From an uncultured Prevotella sp. (GTDB taxonomy: Bacteria; Bacteroidota; Bacteroidia; Bacteroidales; Bacteroidaceae), in NCBI GenBank assembly GCA_947177775.1, contig CAMWVS010000027.1:1-40565 (forward strand): a stretch of DNA of 40,565 nt, read 5' to 3'. This document shows, piece by piece, positions 7,976 through 16,735 of this stretch. A program made the translations under genes and the position numbers. The first letter of the stretch is position 1. Each line of letters starts with the position of its first letter. A model generated the notes under the pieces. That model was given only the letters and a program-made list of their open reading frames with translations, was not told the origin of the DNA and ran no database searches.

Positions 7976-10606
7976 ATGAGATATATTAATAAGGTATTCA
8001 TGTTGCTTGCGGTGGCACCGTTACTTGCAACTCAGGTGAAGGCACAGGAAAAGATAGTCAATCCAGACATCTTGTATGCCGGCACACCGAGATTGTGTGA
8101 GATAGGCGGCCTGACCACAAAAGGCGTCGAGGGATATGAGGATTATGTGCTCACTGGGCTCTCGGGACTGGAAGTGGGGCAGCAGATCAGTGTGCCTGGC
8201 AATGAGATTACCGAGGCTGTACGCCGGTATTGGAAACACGGACTTTTCTCTCAGGTTTCCATTACGGCCGACTCTATCGTGGGCTCAAAGATTTACCTCT
8301 GTGTCAATCTGACCCTGAGACCGCGCGTGAGCGTCATCAACTATAACGGTCTTAAGAAGTCGGAACGCGATGATATGGAAGCCAAACTCGGAATCATGAA
8401 AGGAAGTCAGATAACGCCGAACATGATCGACAGGGCTAAGATTCTCGCAAAGAAGTATTTCGACGAGAAAGGATATAAGAACGCAGAAATAGAGATACTG
8501 CAGCGTGACGATGTCACGGGCAACAACCAGGTCATTCTTGACGTCAATGTGGATAAAAAGGCCAAGATGAAGGTGCGCCACATCATCATCGAAGGAAACG
8601 AAAACCTGAAGACATCGAAAATAAAGGGCGGCCTCTTCAAGAAAGGAGCATTCGCAAAGACTCATGAGGCAGGAAAACTGTCGACTTTCCTCAAGTCTAA
8701 GAAATTCACCGAGGAACGTTATAAAAAGGACAAGCAGAACCTTATAGACAAGTACAACGAGCTAGGCTACCGCGACATGTATATCGTGGAGGACAGCGTC
8801 TGGACGGTCGACGAGAAACATGTCAACGTCTATGTGAAAGTGGACGAAGGCCAGAAGTACTATCTGAGAAATGTCACGTGGGTCGGCAACACCGTTGCCC
8901 CGACATCATATCTGGACAATCTGCTCCGCATGAAGAAGGGCGATGTCTATGACACGAAGAAGATGAGCAAGCGACTGTCGGAAGACGAAGACGCCGTAGG
9001 AAACTACTATTGGAACAACGGTTATCTCTTCTATCGCCTTGACCCGACCGAAGTGAACATCGTGGGCGACTCCATCGACCTTGAAATGCGTATCACCGAG
9101 GGACCGCAGGCACATATCAGCAACGTCCGCATATACGGAAATGACCGTCTGTATGAGGAAGTCGTGCGCCGTGAGCTCCATACCAAGCCGGGCGACCTGT
9201 TCTCCAAGGACGCGCTGATGCGTTCGGCGCGTGAAATCGCGTCGATGGGATTCTTTGACCCGGAGAAGGTCAATCCCGACATCAAGCCCAATCAGGAAGA
9301 CGGAACCGTGGACATCAACTGGGAGCTGGAGCAGAAGTCGAACGACCAGGTGGAGTTCTCGCTCGGATGGGGACAGACCGGTGTCATCGGACGAATTTCT
9401 CTGAAGCTCAACAACTTCTCCATGAGAAATCTCTTCGGCCGCAACAAGATGCACCGGGGAATCATGCCTATCGGCGACGGTGAGCAGCTGGCACTGAGCG
9501 CACAGACCAACGCTCAGTATTATCAGTCGTACAGCATCAGCTACTCGGCACCGTGGTTCAACGGCAAGCGCCCCAACGCCTTCAACGTCGGACTGTTCTA
9601 CTCCAAGCAGACCGACGTGAACAGCAACTACTACAACAACAGCTGGATGAACAACTACTATAGCTACTATGGCGGCTATGGCAGTTACAACGGATACTAC
9701 AACAACTATGAGAGCTACCTCGACGACGACAAGTATGTCCAGATGCTCGGTGCCTCTATCGGATGGGGCAAGCGTCTGCGCTGGCCCGACGACTATTTCC
9801 AGCTCTCGCTCTCGCTTTCCTATACGAGATATATGCTGCGCGACTGGCGCTACTTCCTCATCTCGAACGGAAACTGCAACAATGTCAACCTCGGCATCAC
9901 GTTGTCACGTGTGAGCACGGACAACCAGCTCTTCCCTCGCCGCGGTTCTGAGTTCATGGCCTCGCTGACCATCACTCCGCCATGGTCGGCTTTCGACAAT
10001 AAGGACTATGAGCATCTGGCTACGGACGGAACGTCGGCGACATTCGACCAGGAGCAGCAGGACAAGTACCGCTGGATTGAATATCACAAGTGGAAGTTCA
10101 AGTTGCGCACATACACTCCGCTCACCAATGCCCAGAAGTGCTTTGTGCTCATGACCCGCGTTGAGTTCGGTCTGCTCGGCTCGTTCAACAAATATAAGAA
10201 GTCGCCTTTCGAGACATTCTATGTCGGCGGTGACGGAATGAGCGGCTATTCAACCGGCTATGCCCAGGAGACCATCGGACTCCGCGGTTACGATAACGGT
10301 TCGCTCACCCCGTATGCGGCTCCCGGCTACGCCTACGACCGCTTCACGGCCGAGATACGCTATCCGTTCATGCTTGGCAATACGACAATCTACGGACTTG
10401 CTTTCCTTGAAGGAGGAAATGCCTGGAGCGATACGAAGAAGTTCTCACCGTTCAATATGAAGCGTTCGGCCGGTGCCGGTGTGCGCATCTTCCTCCCGAT
10501 GGTCGGACTGATGGGTATTGACTGGGCATACGGTTTCGACACTGTCCAATATACGGGCCAGAAGGGTGGAAGCCAGTTCCACTTCATCCTCGGACAGGAA
10601 TTCTGA
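7976..10606 (+). CDS. bamA: Outer membrane protein assembly factor BamA
   Basis: Omp85-family insertase that folds beta-barrel proteins into the outer membrane. 876 residues: a signal peptide (cut after LLATQVKA), then successive POTRA domains over roughly residues 30-430 (for example VRHIIIEGNENLKTSKI and ISNVRIYGNDRLYEEVVRRE), then a 16-stranded barrel ending in the terminal Phe of FILGQEF, the usual barrel end signal. The barrel holds an inserted Tyr/Asn/Gly-rich stretch at about residues 550-588 (pieces such as NNYYSYYGGYGSYNGYY), probably a surface loop. Downstream OmpH/Skp-like chaperones fit its role. The ATG at 7976 follows uppS by 78 bases with no terminator between. Confidence 0.95.
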   Translation: MRYINKVFMLLAVAPLLATQVKAQEKIVNPDILYAGTPRLCEIGGLTTKGVEGYEDYVLTGLSGLEVGQQISVPGNEITEAVRRYWKHGLFSQVSITADSIVGSKIYLCVNLTLRPRVSVINYNGLKKSERDDMEAKLGIMKGSQITPNMIDRAKILAKKYFDEKGYKNAEIEILQRDDVTGNNQVILDVNVDKKAKMKVRHIIIEGNENLKTSKIKGGLFKKGAFAKTHEAGKLSTFLKSKKFTEERYKKDKQNLIDKYNELGYRDMYIVEDSVWTVDEKHVNVYVKVDEGQKYYLRNVTWVGNTVAPTSYLDNLLRMKKGDVYDTKKMSKRLSEDEDAVGNYYWNNGYLFYRLDPTEVNIVGDSIDLEMRITEGPQAHISNVRIYGNDRLYEEVVRRELHTKPGDLFSKDALMRSAREIASMGFFDPEKVNPDIKPNQEDGTVDINWELEQKSNDQVEFSLGWGQTGVIGRISLKLNNFSMRNLFGRNKMHRGIMPIGDGEQLALSAQTNAQYYQSYSISYSAPWFNGKRPNAFNVGLFYSKQTDVNSNYYNNSWMNNYYSYYGGYGSYNGYYNNYESYLDDDKYVQMLGASIGWGKRLRWPDDYFQLSLSLSYTRYMLRDWRYFLISNGNCNNVNLGITLSRVSTDNQLFPRRGSEFMASLTITPPWSAFDNKDYEHLATDGTSATFDQEQQDKYRWIEYHKWKFKLRTYTPLTNAQKCFVLMTRVEFGLLGSFNKYKKSPFETFYVGGDGMSGYSTGYAQETIGLRGYDNGSLTPYAAPGYAYDRFTAEIRYPFMLGNTTIYGLAFLEGGNAWSDTKKFSPFNMKRSAGAGVRIFLPMVGLMGIDWAYGFDTVQYTGQKGGSQFHFILGQEF

Positions 10607-10661
10607 TATTCTTGAATGAAGGCCTAAGATTACAAGTTTAATGTTTAAAGCTGAAAGAAAT

Positions 10662-11171
10662 ATGAGACTGGTATTATTCTGTCTTTTCGCCGTCTTTTCA
10701 CTGAACATGTCGGCCCAGAAGTTCGCCTTGCTGGATATGGAATACATCTTGAAGAACATTCCGGCATACGAGCGTGCAAACGAGCAGCTGAATCAGGTTT
10801 CAAAAAAATGGCAGGCGGAAGTGGAGGCTATCTCAACGGAAGCCCAGACGATGTATAAGAACTATCAGAACGAGGTTGTCTTCCTCTCTCAGGAGCAGAA
10901 GACAGCCCGTCAGGACGCAATAGTGGAGAAAGAGAAGGCCGCCGCCGACCTGAAGAAAAAATATTTCGGACCGGACGGCGAGCTGTTCAAGAAGCGCACG
11001 AGTCTCATGACACCGATACAGGAAGAGATATACAACGCCGTCAAGGACATTGCCGATTTGCGCGGTTATCAGCTCATCCTCGACCGGGCCAGTGACAGCG
11101 GCATAATATTCGGAAGTCCGAAGATAGACATAAGCAACGAAGTATTGCAGAAATTGGGATATGCGAATTGA
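10662..11171 (+). CDS. OmpH/Skp family periplasmic chaperone, copy 1
   Basis: 169 residues from the ATG at 10662. I prefer this over 10641 because the signal peptide MRLVLFCLFAVFSLNMSA starts there and is cut before QKFALLDM. The mature part opens with the family strand KFALLDMEYILKNIPAY. It continues into a long charged, probably coiled-coil pair of helices (residues about 40-110) and returns to a strand near YQLILDRASDSGIIFGSP. Skp-type proteins form trimers that hold unfolded outer-membrane proteins for BamA. It sits just after bamA and starts a run of three paralogues. Confidence 0.88.
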   Translation: MRLVLFCLFAVFSLNMSAQKFALLDMEYILKNIPAYERANEQLNQVSKKWQAEVEAISTEAQTMYKNYQNEVVFLSQEQKTARQDAIVEKEKAAADLKKKYFGPDGELFKKRTSLMTPIQEEIYNAVKDIADLRGYQLILDRASDSGIIFGSPKIDISNEVLQKLGYAN

Positions 11172-11285
11172 TGAAGAGCGAAGAGTTGATAGCGAATAGC
11201 GAATGGTGAGGAAAGCTCATTCCTCTTTCAACATCTCTCTCTCCCCGGAAACGAAATATAATATAAACTAAAAACAATAACGACA

Positions 11286-11783
11286 ATGAAGAAATTACTT
11301 TTAATGCTTTTCATGTGTGCGCCTATGGCGGCATTCGCCCAAAAGTTCGGACACGTGAACGCACAGGACATCATTCAGGTAATGCCGGAGTACACAAAGG
11401 CAAGAACCGAGATTGAGGCATTGGCAAAGCAGTATGACGACGACCTGAAGAACATGCAGGACGAGCTGACCAAGAAGTCGCAGGCATACGAGAAAGAGCA
11501 GGCCACGCTTCCCGAGAACATCAAGCAGCGCCGCGAGCAGGAGCTTCAGGAAATGTATCAGAAGATACAGCAGAGCTATCAGGACAACCAGCAGGCTCTC
11601 GGCAAGGCTCAGCAGGAAAAGATGCAGGCCATCACGACAAAGGTCATTGACGCCATCAAGCAGGTGGGTCAGGCCGGCGGCTATGTCTATATCATGGACA
11701 TTGCCGGTGGTGTTCCTTACATCAGCACAACCCTCAGCACTGACGTTACAGCTGAAGTGAAATCCAAACTCGGTTTGAAATAA
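11286..11783 (+). CDS. OmpH/Skp family periplasmic chaperone, copy 2
   Basis: 165 residues with signal peptide MKKLLLMLFMCAPMAAFA cut before QKFGHVN. Mature start KFGHVNAQDIIQVMPEYTKA, then a Gln/Lys/Glu-rich helical hairpin (residues about 45-120) and a closing strand GGYVYIMDIAGGVPYIS. This is the canonical Bacteroidetes OmpH form and is the best match of the three copies to the general family. It is separated from copy 1 by 114 bases of low-complexity spacer and ends just before a strong terminator at 11798-11854, which probably closes the bamA transcript. Confidence 0.9.
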   Translation: MKKLLLMLFMCAPMAAFAQKFGHVNAQDIIQVMPEYTKARTEIEALAKQYDDDLKNMQDELTKKSQAYEKEQATLPENIKQRREQELQEMYQKIQQSYQDNQQALGKAQQEKMQAITTKVIDAIKQVGQAGGYVYIMDIAGGVPYISTTLSTDVTAEVKSKLGLK

Positions 11784-11797
11784 TCCGGGAAAGTATC

Positions 11798-11854
11798 AGT
11801 GAGAGCATGCCGGAAGCATTCTGCATATCCGGCGCGCTCTCACTTCTTTTTTTT
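11798..11854 (+). terminator. Terminator after the second ompH gene
   Basis: Outer arms AGTGAGAGC (11798-11806) and GCTCTCACT (11836-11844), inner pairing GCCGGA with TCCGGC, followed by TCTTTTTTTT (11845-11854). A GTG at 11799 lies inside this hairpin and so cannot be the start of the next gene. Confidence 0.85.
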
Positions 11855-11936
11855 CATTGATCCTTTGTGCCGCCAAAAGCCATCATGCGGCACATATTCA
11901 GCGGTCACACTGCAGGCAACAAACAATACCATAATC

Positions 11937-12707
11937 ATGCAAAAGTCGGATACCATCCAATGTTTTCGTGTCGTGGCAAAGTCCGGAGGCTTCCGGTTTT
12001 GTCCGGACGGCATGCTGAAAGCGCTGCCGGTTCTTCTTGTTCTTCTCGCCATAACAGCCATTTCGGCCCAGGGTCAGACTGTCCAGACTGTCCAGGCGGC
12101 AGGCCAGACAGTTCAGGCAGGCCAGACAGTTCAGGCAGGCCAGACAGCTCAGGCAGACCAGACTGTCCAGACAAGTGACAATGCGGCCAGTCAGACACGA
12201 AATACCGCCGTTCCTGTTTCCGGGATGGCTCCGTCAGCCGATGCCGCTTCACAGTCACGACAGTCGCTGACTTTCGGATATATCAGCTACGACTCAGTTC
12301 TTCGTGCCATGCCGGCATACGCCACGGCCATGCGCCAGTTGGACAATCTGAAAGCCAAATATGAAGCGGAAGCCAAGCGCGTGGAGAGTGATTTCAACAA
12401 GAAGTATGAGGAATTTCTTGAAGGCCAGCGCGACTTTCCGCAGACCATTCTTCAGAAGCGTCAGAGCGAGTTGCAGGAACTTCTGGACCGCAACATTCTC
12501 TTCCGTGAGGAAAGTCGCCGTTTGCTTGCCGAGGCCGAGCGCGATCTGCTTGCTCCGCTCCATGCCCGTATCGGCAGCCTGTTGCGTGTTATCGGAGAGG
12601 AGCGCGGCTATGCCTTCATCGTCAATACCGACAACAACGCCTGTCCTTTCATCAATCCGTCACAGGGTGATAACATCGGCTCTATCGTCGTCGAACGGCT
12701 TCGTTAG
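11937..12707 (+). CDS. OmpH/Skp-like chaperone, copy 3, with Gln-rich repeat linker
   Basis: Third OmpH-like protein. The ATG at 11937 gives 256 residues. A second ATG at 12012 starts directly with the export signal MLKALPVLLVLLAITAISA and may be the real start (231 residues). After cleavage comes a linker of hexapeptide repeats AGQTVQ (12074-12170), absent from copies 1 and 2. The OmpH core follows: LTFGYISYDSVLRAMPAYATA, a charged helical hairpin, and YAFIVNTDNNACPFINPS at the end. The terminator just upstream separates it from the other ompH genes, so it may be transcribed apart from them, possibly with murI. The linker could tether the chaperone or spread it from a partner; this is speculation. 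Confidence 0.78.
   Translation: MQKSDTIQCFRVVAKSGGFRFCPDGMLKALPVLLVLLAITAISAQGQTVQTVQAAGQTVQAGQTVQAGQTAQADQTVQTSDNAASQTRNTAVPVSGMAPSADAASQSRQSLTFGYISYDSVLRAMPAYATAMRQLDNLKAKYEAEAKRVESDFNKKYEEFLEGQRDFPQTILQKRQSELQELLDRNILFREESRRLLAEAERDLLAPLHARIGSLLRVIGEERGYAFIVNTDNNACPFINPSQGDNIGSIVVERLR
12074..12170 (+). repeat. 18-base minisatellite encoding AGQTVQ repeats
   Basis: Four 18-base units (12099-12116, 12117-12134, 12135-12152, 12153-12170) of the form GCAGGCCAGACAGTTCAG, the first two identical, preceded by related shorter units from 12074. All are in frame with the third ompH gene. Copy number is likely to vary between strains. Confidence 0.9.
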
Positions 12708-12805
12708 ACGCCCGTATTGCGCGCATCATGCCTTTCTTTCCCTCAGTATCTTTTCTTTGACCGCACATCGTTCCAACCGCACGCCACAACCTCATAGCAT
12801 GCCTT

Positions 12806-13645
12806 ATGAAAAGTCTTACCAGCGCCCCCGGTCCCATCGGTATCTTTGATTCAGGCTATGGCGGCCTGACCATTCTCCACGGCATACGCCGTCTGTTGCC
12901 GCAGTACGACTATCTCTATCTTGGCGACAACGCGCGTGCTCCCTACGGCACACGCTCTTTTGATGTTGTCTATGAGTTCACCCGCCAGTCCGTCATGAAG
13001 TTGTTCGAAATGGGCTGCCATCTGGTCATTCTTGGCTGCAACACGGCTTCGGCCAAGGCCCTGCGCACCATCCAGCAGAACGATCTTCCCGTTGTTGACC
13101 CATTGCGCCGTGTGCTCGGCATAATCCGTCCCACTGCAGAGATTATAGGCTCGCTCACTACGACACGCCATGTGGGCATATTGGCCACCGAGGGAACAAT
13201 AAGAAGCGAGAGCTACACGCTGGAGATACAGAAACTCTTTCCTGACATCAGGGTTTCCGGTGTTGCCTGTCCGTTCTGGGTTCCGCTGGTGGAATACAAC
13301 GAGTGTGACAGTCCCGGCGCCGACTATTTCGTCAAGAAGCGCATTGACCAGCTGATGGCCCTCGACAGCAGTATCGACGCCGTCATCCTCGGCTGCACCC
13401 ACTATCCGCTGTTGCTGCCGAAGATACAGAAATACATCCCTTCCAGTGTTCGCATAGTTCCTCAGGGCGACTATGTGGCTTCCAGTCTCCAGTCGTATCT
13501 TGAGCGCCATCCGGAGATGGAGCGGCGCTGTACGCGTGGTGGCACCGTACACTATCTGACAACCGAGAATCCCGAGAAGTTTCGCGAATCCGCCCGGATA
13601 TTCCTCCACGAAAAGGAAGTTGACGTGGAGAGCGTGACGTTATAA
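12806..13645 (+). CDS. murI: Glutamate racemase
   Basis: Makes D-glutamate for peptidoglycan. The 279-residue product has the N-terminal GIFDSGYGGLTIL motif (acid/base Asp15, Ser16) and LGDNARAPYGTRS. The two catalytic cysteines are Cys78 in ILGCNTASAKA and Cys197 in ILGCTHYPLLLP. The last 20 residues extend slightly beyond the short family members. The ATG at 12806 gives nine residues before the first conserved strand. An ATG six bases earlier is in another frame. It follows the third ompH gene by 98 bases and closes the envelope cluster. Convergent with the minus-strand permease, with two hairpins between. Confidence 0.95.
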   Translation: MKSLTSAPGPIGIFDSGYGGLTILHGIRRLLPQYDYLYLGDNARAPYGTRSFDVVYEFTRQSVMKLFEMGCHLVILGCNTASAKALRTIQQNDLPVVDPLRRVLGIIRPTAEIIGSLTTTRHVGILATEGTIRSESYTLEIQKLFPDIRVSGVACPFWVPLVEYNECDSPGADYFVKKRIDQLMALDSSIDAVILGCTHYPLLLPKIQKYIPSSVRIVPQGDYVASSLQSYLERHPEMERRCTRGGTVHYLTTENPEKFRESARIFLHEKEVDVESVTL

Positions 13646-13646
13646 A

Positions 13647-13741
13647 GCTTATATGATGTGAACCTCATATAAGCGAAAACTCAAGTGGCTGTGTCAAAAT
13701 GCAGATGAAGCACATTAAACTGCATTTTGACACAGCCACTT
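13647..13741. terminator. Two hairpins between convergent genes (second is family C)
   Basis: First hairpin: GCTTATATGA (13647-13656) with TCATATAAGC (13665-13674), 8-base loop. Second: perfect 22-base arms at 13683-13704 and 13720-13741 with a 15-base loop; its stem core TGTGTCAAAATGCAG is shared with the element at 1003-1074. Position between murI and the permease suggests two-way termination, although neither has a strong T-run. Confidence 0.65.
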
Positions 13742-13824
13742 ATATTGTATACACTCGTCTATATGAGACCTGTCTGAGGTGTATATGTCTGTATATCGGG
13801 ATAATATATCCCTGCAAAGAGTCC

Positions 13825-15054
13825 TTATACCTTTTTCTTCGGCATCATGCTCCTGACCGGATACCAGACCGACACAAATCCCACGGCAAGCACCGTAAGG
13901 AAAATGAGCGCTATATCATCAGGATGTACGCTTACGGGATAGGCATCGACAACAAACGAGCCGCTCGACCGTCCCAGCCCTACCAGTCCGTAGGTCTGCT
14001 GAAGCCAGCACAGAACCAGTCCTGCCGTGATTCCGACAACGGCACCGATAGCCGAAATCATACGGCCTTCAAAAAGAAAAATGCTTCTTATCTGCCTTTC
14101 TGTCGCGCCAAGATTGCGCAGCGTCACAACGTCATCCCTTTTGTCGATTATGAGCATCGACAGGCTGCCGATGATATTGAAGCACGCCACAATGAGAATG
14201 AATGTCAGGAAGATATAGGCAATGAGTTTTTCCACTTTCATGATTTTGAAAGTATCCTCCTGTTGTTCAAAACGGTCCAGAACGTGGTAGCGTTCGCCGG
14301 CCAGACGTTTCATTTCGGCCTTGACGGCGTTGAAATCGCTTCCCGGTTTCAGGCGCAGTTCGAGTGCGGAGACCATCCCCTGCTGGTCGAAGAGCGAACG
14401 GGCCATGCCGATGTTGGTAAGGATATAGTTCTTGTCATATTTTGCCTGTTTCACGTTGAACAGCACGCCAGGCGAATACAGTTCGTCTTCTGTGAATCCG
14501 TCCGTCGGGTCGGACATGCTGAGCTGTCCTTCGCGGCGCGGCGCATATATCTTTATAGGGCTGTTGTAGGTAATCCCCGTGCCGAGTATTTCGGCCAGGC
14601 GTATTCCCGGGATGCCGTAGCTGAGGTCGGCGGCGTGAAGCTCGTATGTCCCGTCGCCGATGAGTATTTCCGTTATGTGGGTCAGGCTGTCGAAGTTGTC
14701 TTCCACTCCCTTCAGCGTGATCATGGCCTGCCGGTCTCCGTAGACGGCCAGCGCCATGTCCTCCACTGTCTCCGTGGCCACTTCCACCTGTGGCAACCGC
14801 CGTATGGCCGTCAGCACAGGGTCGTCGGCCGGCGCCGTCTTCCCCGTCACGGGAACAACCTTCAGCTGCGGGTCGAACGACGTGAACAGTGAGGCCACGA
14901 GGTCGTGGAAACCGTTGAAGACGCTCAGTGTGACCACCAGAGCCATTGTCGCCACGGCCACACCGACAGCCGAAATGCCGCTGATGATATTGATGGCGTG
15001 CGTGCTCTTTCTGGAGAAGAGATAGCGGCGGGCGATGTAGAAAGGGAAGTTCAT
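13825..15054 (-). CDS. FtsX-like ABC transporter permease (LolC/LolE type)
   Basis: 409-residue inner-membrane permease of the lipoprotein-release (LolCE) kind, which extracts lipoproteins from the inner membrane for delivery to the outer membrane. Start MNFPFYIARRYLFSRKS and a first membrane span at about residues 21-46 (the INIISGISAVGVAVATMALV region). A large periplasmic domain (about 50-270) follows, then three further spans at about 277-302, 332-352 and 380-397. The cytoplasmic coupling segment is DKRDDVVTLRNLGATERQI. The ATPase partner is not in the window, which is common in this phylum. It is downstream of rbfA on the same strand, with a repeat-filled gap of 268 bases. Confidence 0.87.
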   Translation of the reverse strand: MNFPFYIARRYLFSRKSTHAINIISGISAVGVAVATMALVVTLSVFNGFHDLVASLFTSFDPQLKVVPVTGKTAPADDPVLTAIRRLPQVEVATETVEDMALAVYGDRQAMITLKGVEDNFDSLTHITEILIGDGTYELHAADLSYGIPGIRLAEILGTGITYNSPIKIYAPRREGQLSMSDPTDGFTEDELYSPGVLFNVKQAKYDKNYILTNIGMARSLFDQQGMVSALELRLKPGSDFNAVKAEMKRLAGERYHVLDRFEQQEDTFKIMKVEKLIAYIFLTFILIVACFNIIGSLSMLIIDKRDDVVTLRNLGATERQIRSIFLFEGRMISAIGAVVGITAGLVLCWLQQTYGLVGLGRSSGSFVVDAYPVSVHPDDIALIFLTVLAVGFVSVWYPVRSMMPKKKV

Positions 15055-15075
15055 GTTTATGATTCAGTTGATTTT

Positions 15076-15258
15076 TAGTGCAGAGCTCAGAGTGAAGTTC
15101 TTATAGTGCAGAGTTCCTTATAGTGCAGAGCTCAGAGTGATGAGTGAAGAGGTGTGATTACTCTTTAGTGCAGAGGTCTGAGCTAAGAGTGCAGAGGTGT
15201 GATTGCTCTTTAGTGCAGAGCTCAGAGTGATGAGTGAAGAGGTGTGATTACCATTAAG
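15076..15258. repeat. Family A repeat array between rbfA and the permease gene
   Basis: Contains an exact 41-base direct repeat (15121-15161 and 15211-15251, 90 bases apart; core CAGAGCTCAGAGTGATGAGT), plus partial copies from 15076 and near 15169. On the minus strand the consensus resembles the array at 1-163 (AAAGAGTAATCA, ACCTCT, CATCACTCTGA), and the plus-strand form matches 38991-39024. It lies in the gap between two genes on the minus strand. Confidence 0.88.
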
Positions 15259-15322
15259 CTTTGAGCGTTGGATGTCAGACCTCTTCATTCCTCACTTTTA
15301 TCTCTTCCCTGACCTGCTCTAC

Positions 15323-15658
15323 TTACTTATTGAGCAGTTCGTCGATATGTTCGATATAGTCAAGCGAGTCGTCGATGAAGAAGCGCAGTTCGGGGATGAT
15401 GCGCAGCTGATGGCGCGTGCGTGTTCCCAGCTCATAGCGTATGGTCTTCTCGCTGGCTGTGATGTTCTTCAGGATTTCCTCGCCCTTTTCGCTGGGGAAG
15501 ATGCTCAGATAAGCCGTGCAGATGCTCAAGTCGGGCGAAACACGTGTACGTGTCACGGAGACCATCACACCACGCATCATGCGTGTCTGTTGCTGGAAAA
15601 TCACGCTCAGCTCCTTTTGCAGCAGCCGGGCTATCTTGTTCTGTCTTGTCTCTTGCAT
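15323..15658 (-). CDS. rbfA: Ribosome-binding factor A
   Basis: Cytoplasmic assembly factor that binds the free 30S subunit and helps 16S rRNA 5'-end maturation. The 111-residue product opens QETRQNKIARLLQKELSVIFQQQ, the family N-terminal helix. It then has the KH-like core MVSVTRTRVSPDLSICTAYLSIFP and the typical end LRIIPELRFFIDDSLDYIEHIDELL. Length matches the short Bacteroidetes form. A TAATTTTG box is found 23-30 bases upstream of the ATG, so it probably starts an operon with the permease. Confidence 0.94.
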   Translation of the reverse strand: MQETRQNKIARLLQKELSVIFQQQTRMMRGVMVSVTRTRVSPDLSICTAYLSIFPSEKGEEILKNITASEKTIRYELGTRTRHQLRIIPELRFFIDDSLDYIEHIDELLNK

Positions 15659-15680
15659 ATCAGTTAGCTGTTTTTATTTG

Positions 15681-15688
15681 CAAAATTA
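15681..15688 (-). promoter_or_regulatory. -7 box for rbfA
   Basis: Reads TAATTTTG on the minus strand, 23-30 bases before the rbfA ATG; no matching TTG at -33 was seen. Confidence 0.5.
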
Positions 15689-15862
15689 CACATAAATCGC
15701 GAGAATTATGTATTAATGAGGGAAAAAAGAGGGGCCTCCGGTCCTACAACAGCCTCGCCCTACTCTCAACTGTCAATTGCTTGTTGACTCTTTAGCTTTT
15801 CTTAAAATAATGAAAAATAGTGATTTTTCACTAAATAAATATCGCTATCGGATAAAAATACG

Positions 15863-15870
15863 TAACTTTG
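15863..15870 (+). promoter_or_regulatory. -7 box for the FKBP cluster
   Basis: TAACTTTG followed by CATG, with a leader of about 80 bases before the first FKBP gene at 15953. The -33 TTG is not evident. Confidence 0.55.
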
Positions 15871-15952
15871 CATGTTCGCTGTGACGAACGGACAACTCTT
15901 AAAACCAAGAGACGTAACATATTAATATAAATAACAATAACTGTTTAGAACA

Positions 15953-16558
15953 ATGGATAAACTTAGCTATGCTTTAGGATTAGGCATCGGACGCCAGCTG
16001 GCACAAATGGGAGCCAACGACATCAATATCGACGATTTCGCACAGGCCATCAAGGACGTTATATCCGGCAATGAGCTGAAAGTGTCTAACCGTGAGGCAC
16101 AGACAATCGTACAGGACTATTTCGCAGAACAGGAAAAGAAACTTCAGGCCGAGCGCGCCGAGAACGGAAAAGCCGCACGCGAGGCAGGAGAGAAATATCT
16201 GGCCGAAAACGCCAAGAAAGACGGCGTTGTCACACTGGCCAGCGGACTCCAGTATCAGATAATCAAGGAAGGCGAGGGCCGTCAGCCCAAAGCCACAGAC
16301 AGCGTGAAGTGCCACTACGAGGGATTCCTCGTTGACGGAACGCTCTTTGACAGCAGCATACAGCGCGGCGAACCCGCAGTGTTCGGTCTCCAGCAGGTCA
16401 TTGCCGGATGGACAGAAGGTCTGCAGCTCATGAAGGAGGGCGCAAAATACCGCTTCTTCATCCCCTATATGCTGGGCTACGGAGAGTCAGGCGCAGGTCA
16501 GTCCATACCGCCCTACTCCGCTCTGATATTCGATGTGGAGCTGATAAAGGTGATGTAA
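15953..16558 (+). CDS. FKBP-type peptidyl-prolyl isomerase, cytoplasmic (FklB-like)
   Basis: 201 residues, no signal peptide. An N-terminal helical dimerisation region (about 1-90, starting DKLSYALGLGIGRQLAQ) is joined by a Lys/Glu-rich helix to an FKBP domain (about 95-201). The domain includes SGLQYQIIKEGEG, VKCHYEGFLVDGTLFDSS, VIAGWTEGLQLMKEGAKYRF and IPPYSALIFDVELI, so the residues lining the proline pocket are kept. The layout matches Mip/FkpA/FklB proteins that speed prolyl cis-trans folding steps. First of three tandem FKBP genes, about 180 bases before the second. Confidence 0.93.
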   Translation: MDKLSYALGLGIGRQLAQMGANDINIDDFAQAIKDVISGNELKVSNREAQTIVQDYFAEQEKKLQAERAENGKAAREAGEKYLAENAKKDGVVTLASGLQYQIIKEGEGRQPKATDSVKCHYEGFLVDGTLFDSSIQRGEPAVFGLQQVIAGWTEGLQLMKEGAKYRFFIPYMLGYGESGAGQSIPPYSALIFDVELIKVM

Positions 16559-16735
16559 TCCGAGAGAACGAAGAGTGAAGACGTGTTGATGAGCGGAGCG
16601 GGAACAGGCCATGCAGTCCCTTTTTCTTCTCCGGCTCAGACAACAACAAACATTTCCAGATTCAAATAACATGAACATATCCATCTTCCTCCCCCGGGAG
16701 GGTTGGATTTGTTTTCAAAAACAAATAAAGCAAAA

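Noticed and set aside
11799..11936. Earlier GTG start for the third ompH gene
   Set aside because: It lies inside a strong terminator hairpin and would put about 70 residues in front of the signal peptide.
13699..14892. 397-codon open frame opposite the LolC/E-type permease
   Set aside because: The minus-strand protein has four membrane spans and a clear family. The plus-strand frame starts inside a hairpin and has no sensible composition.
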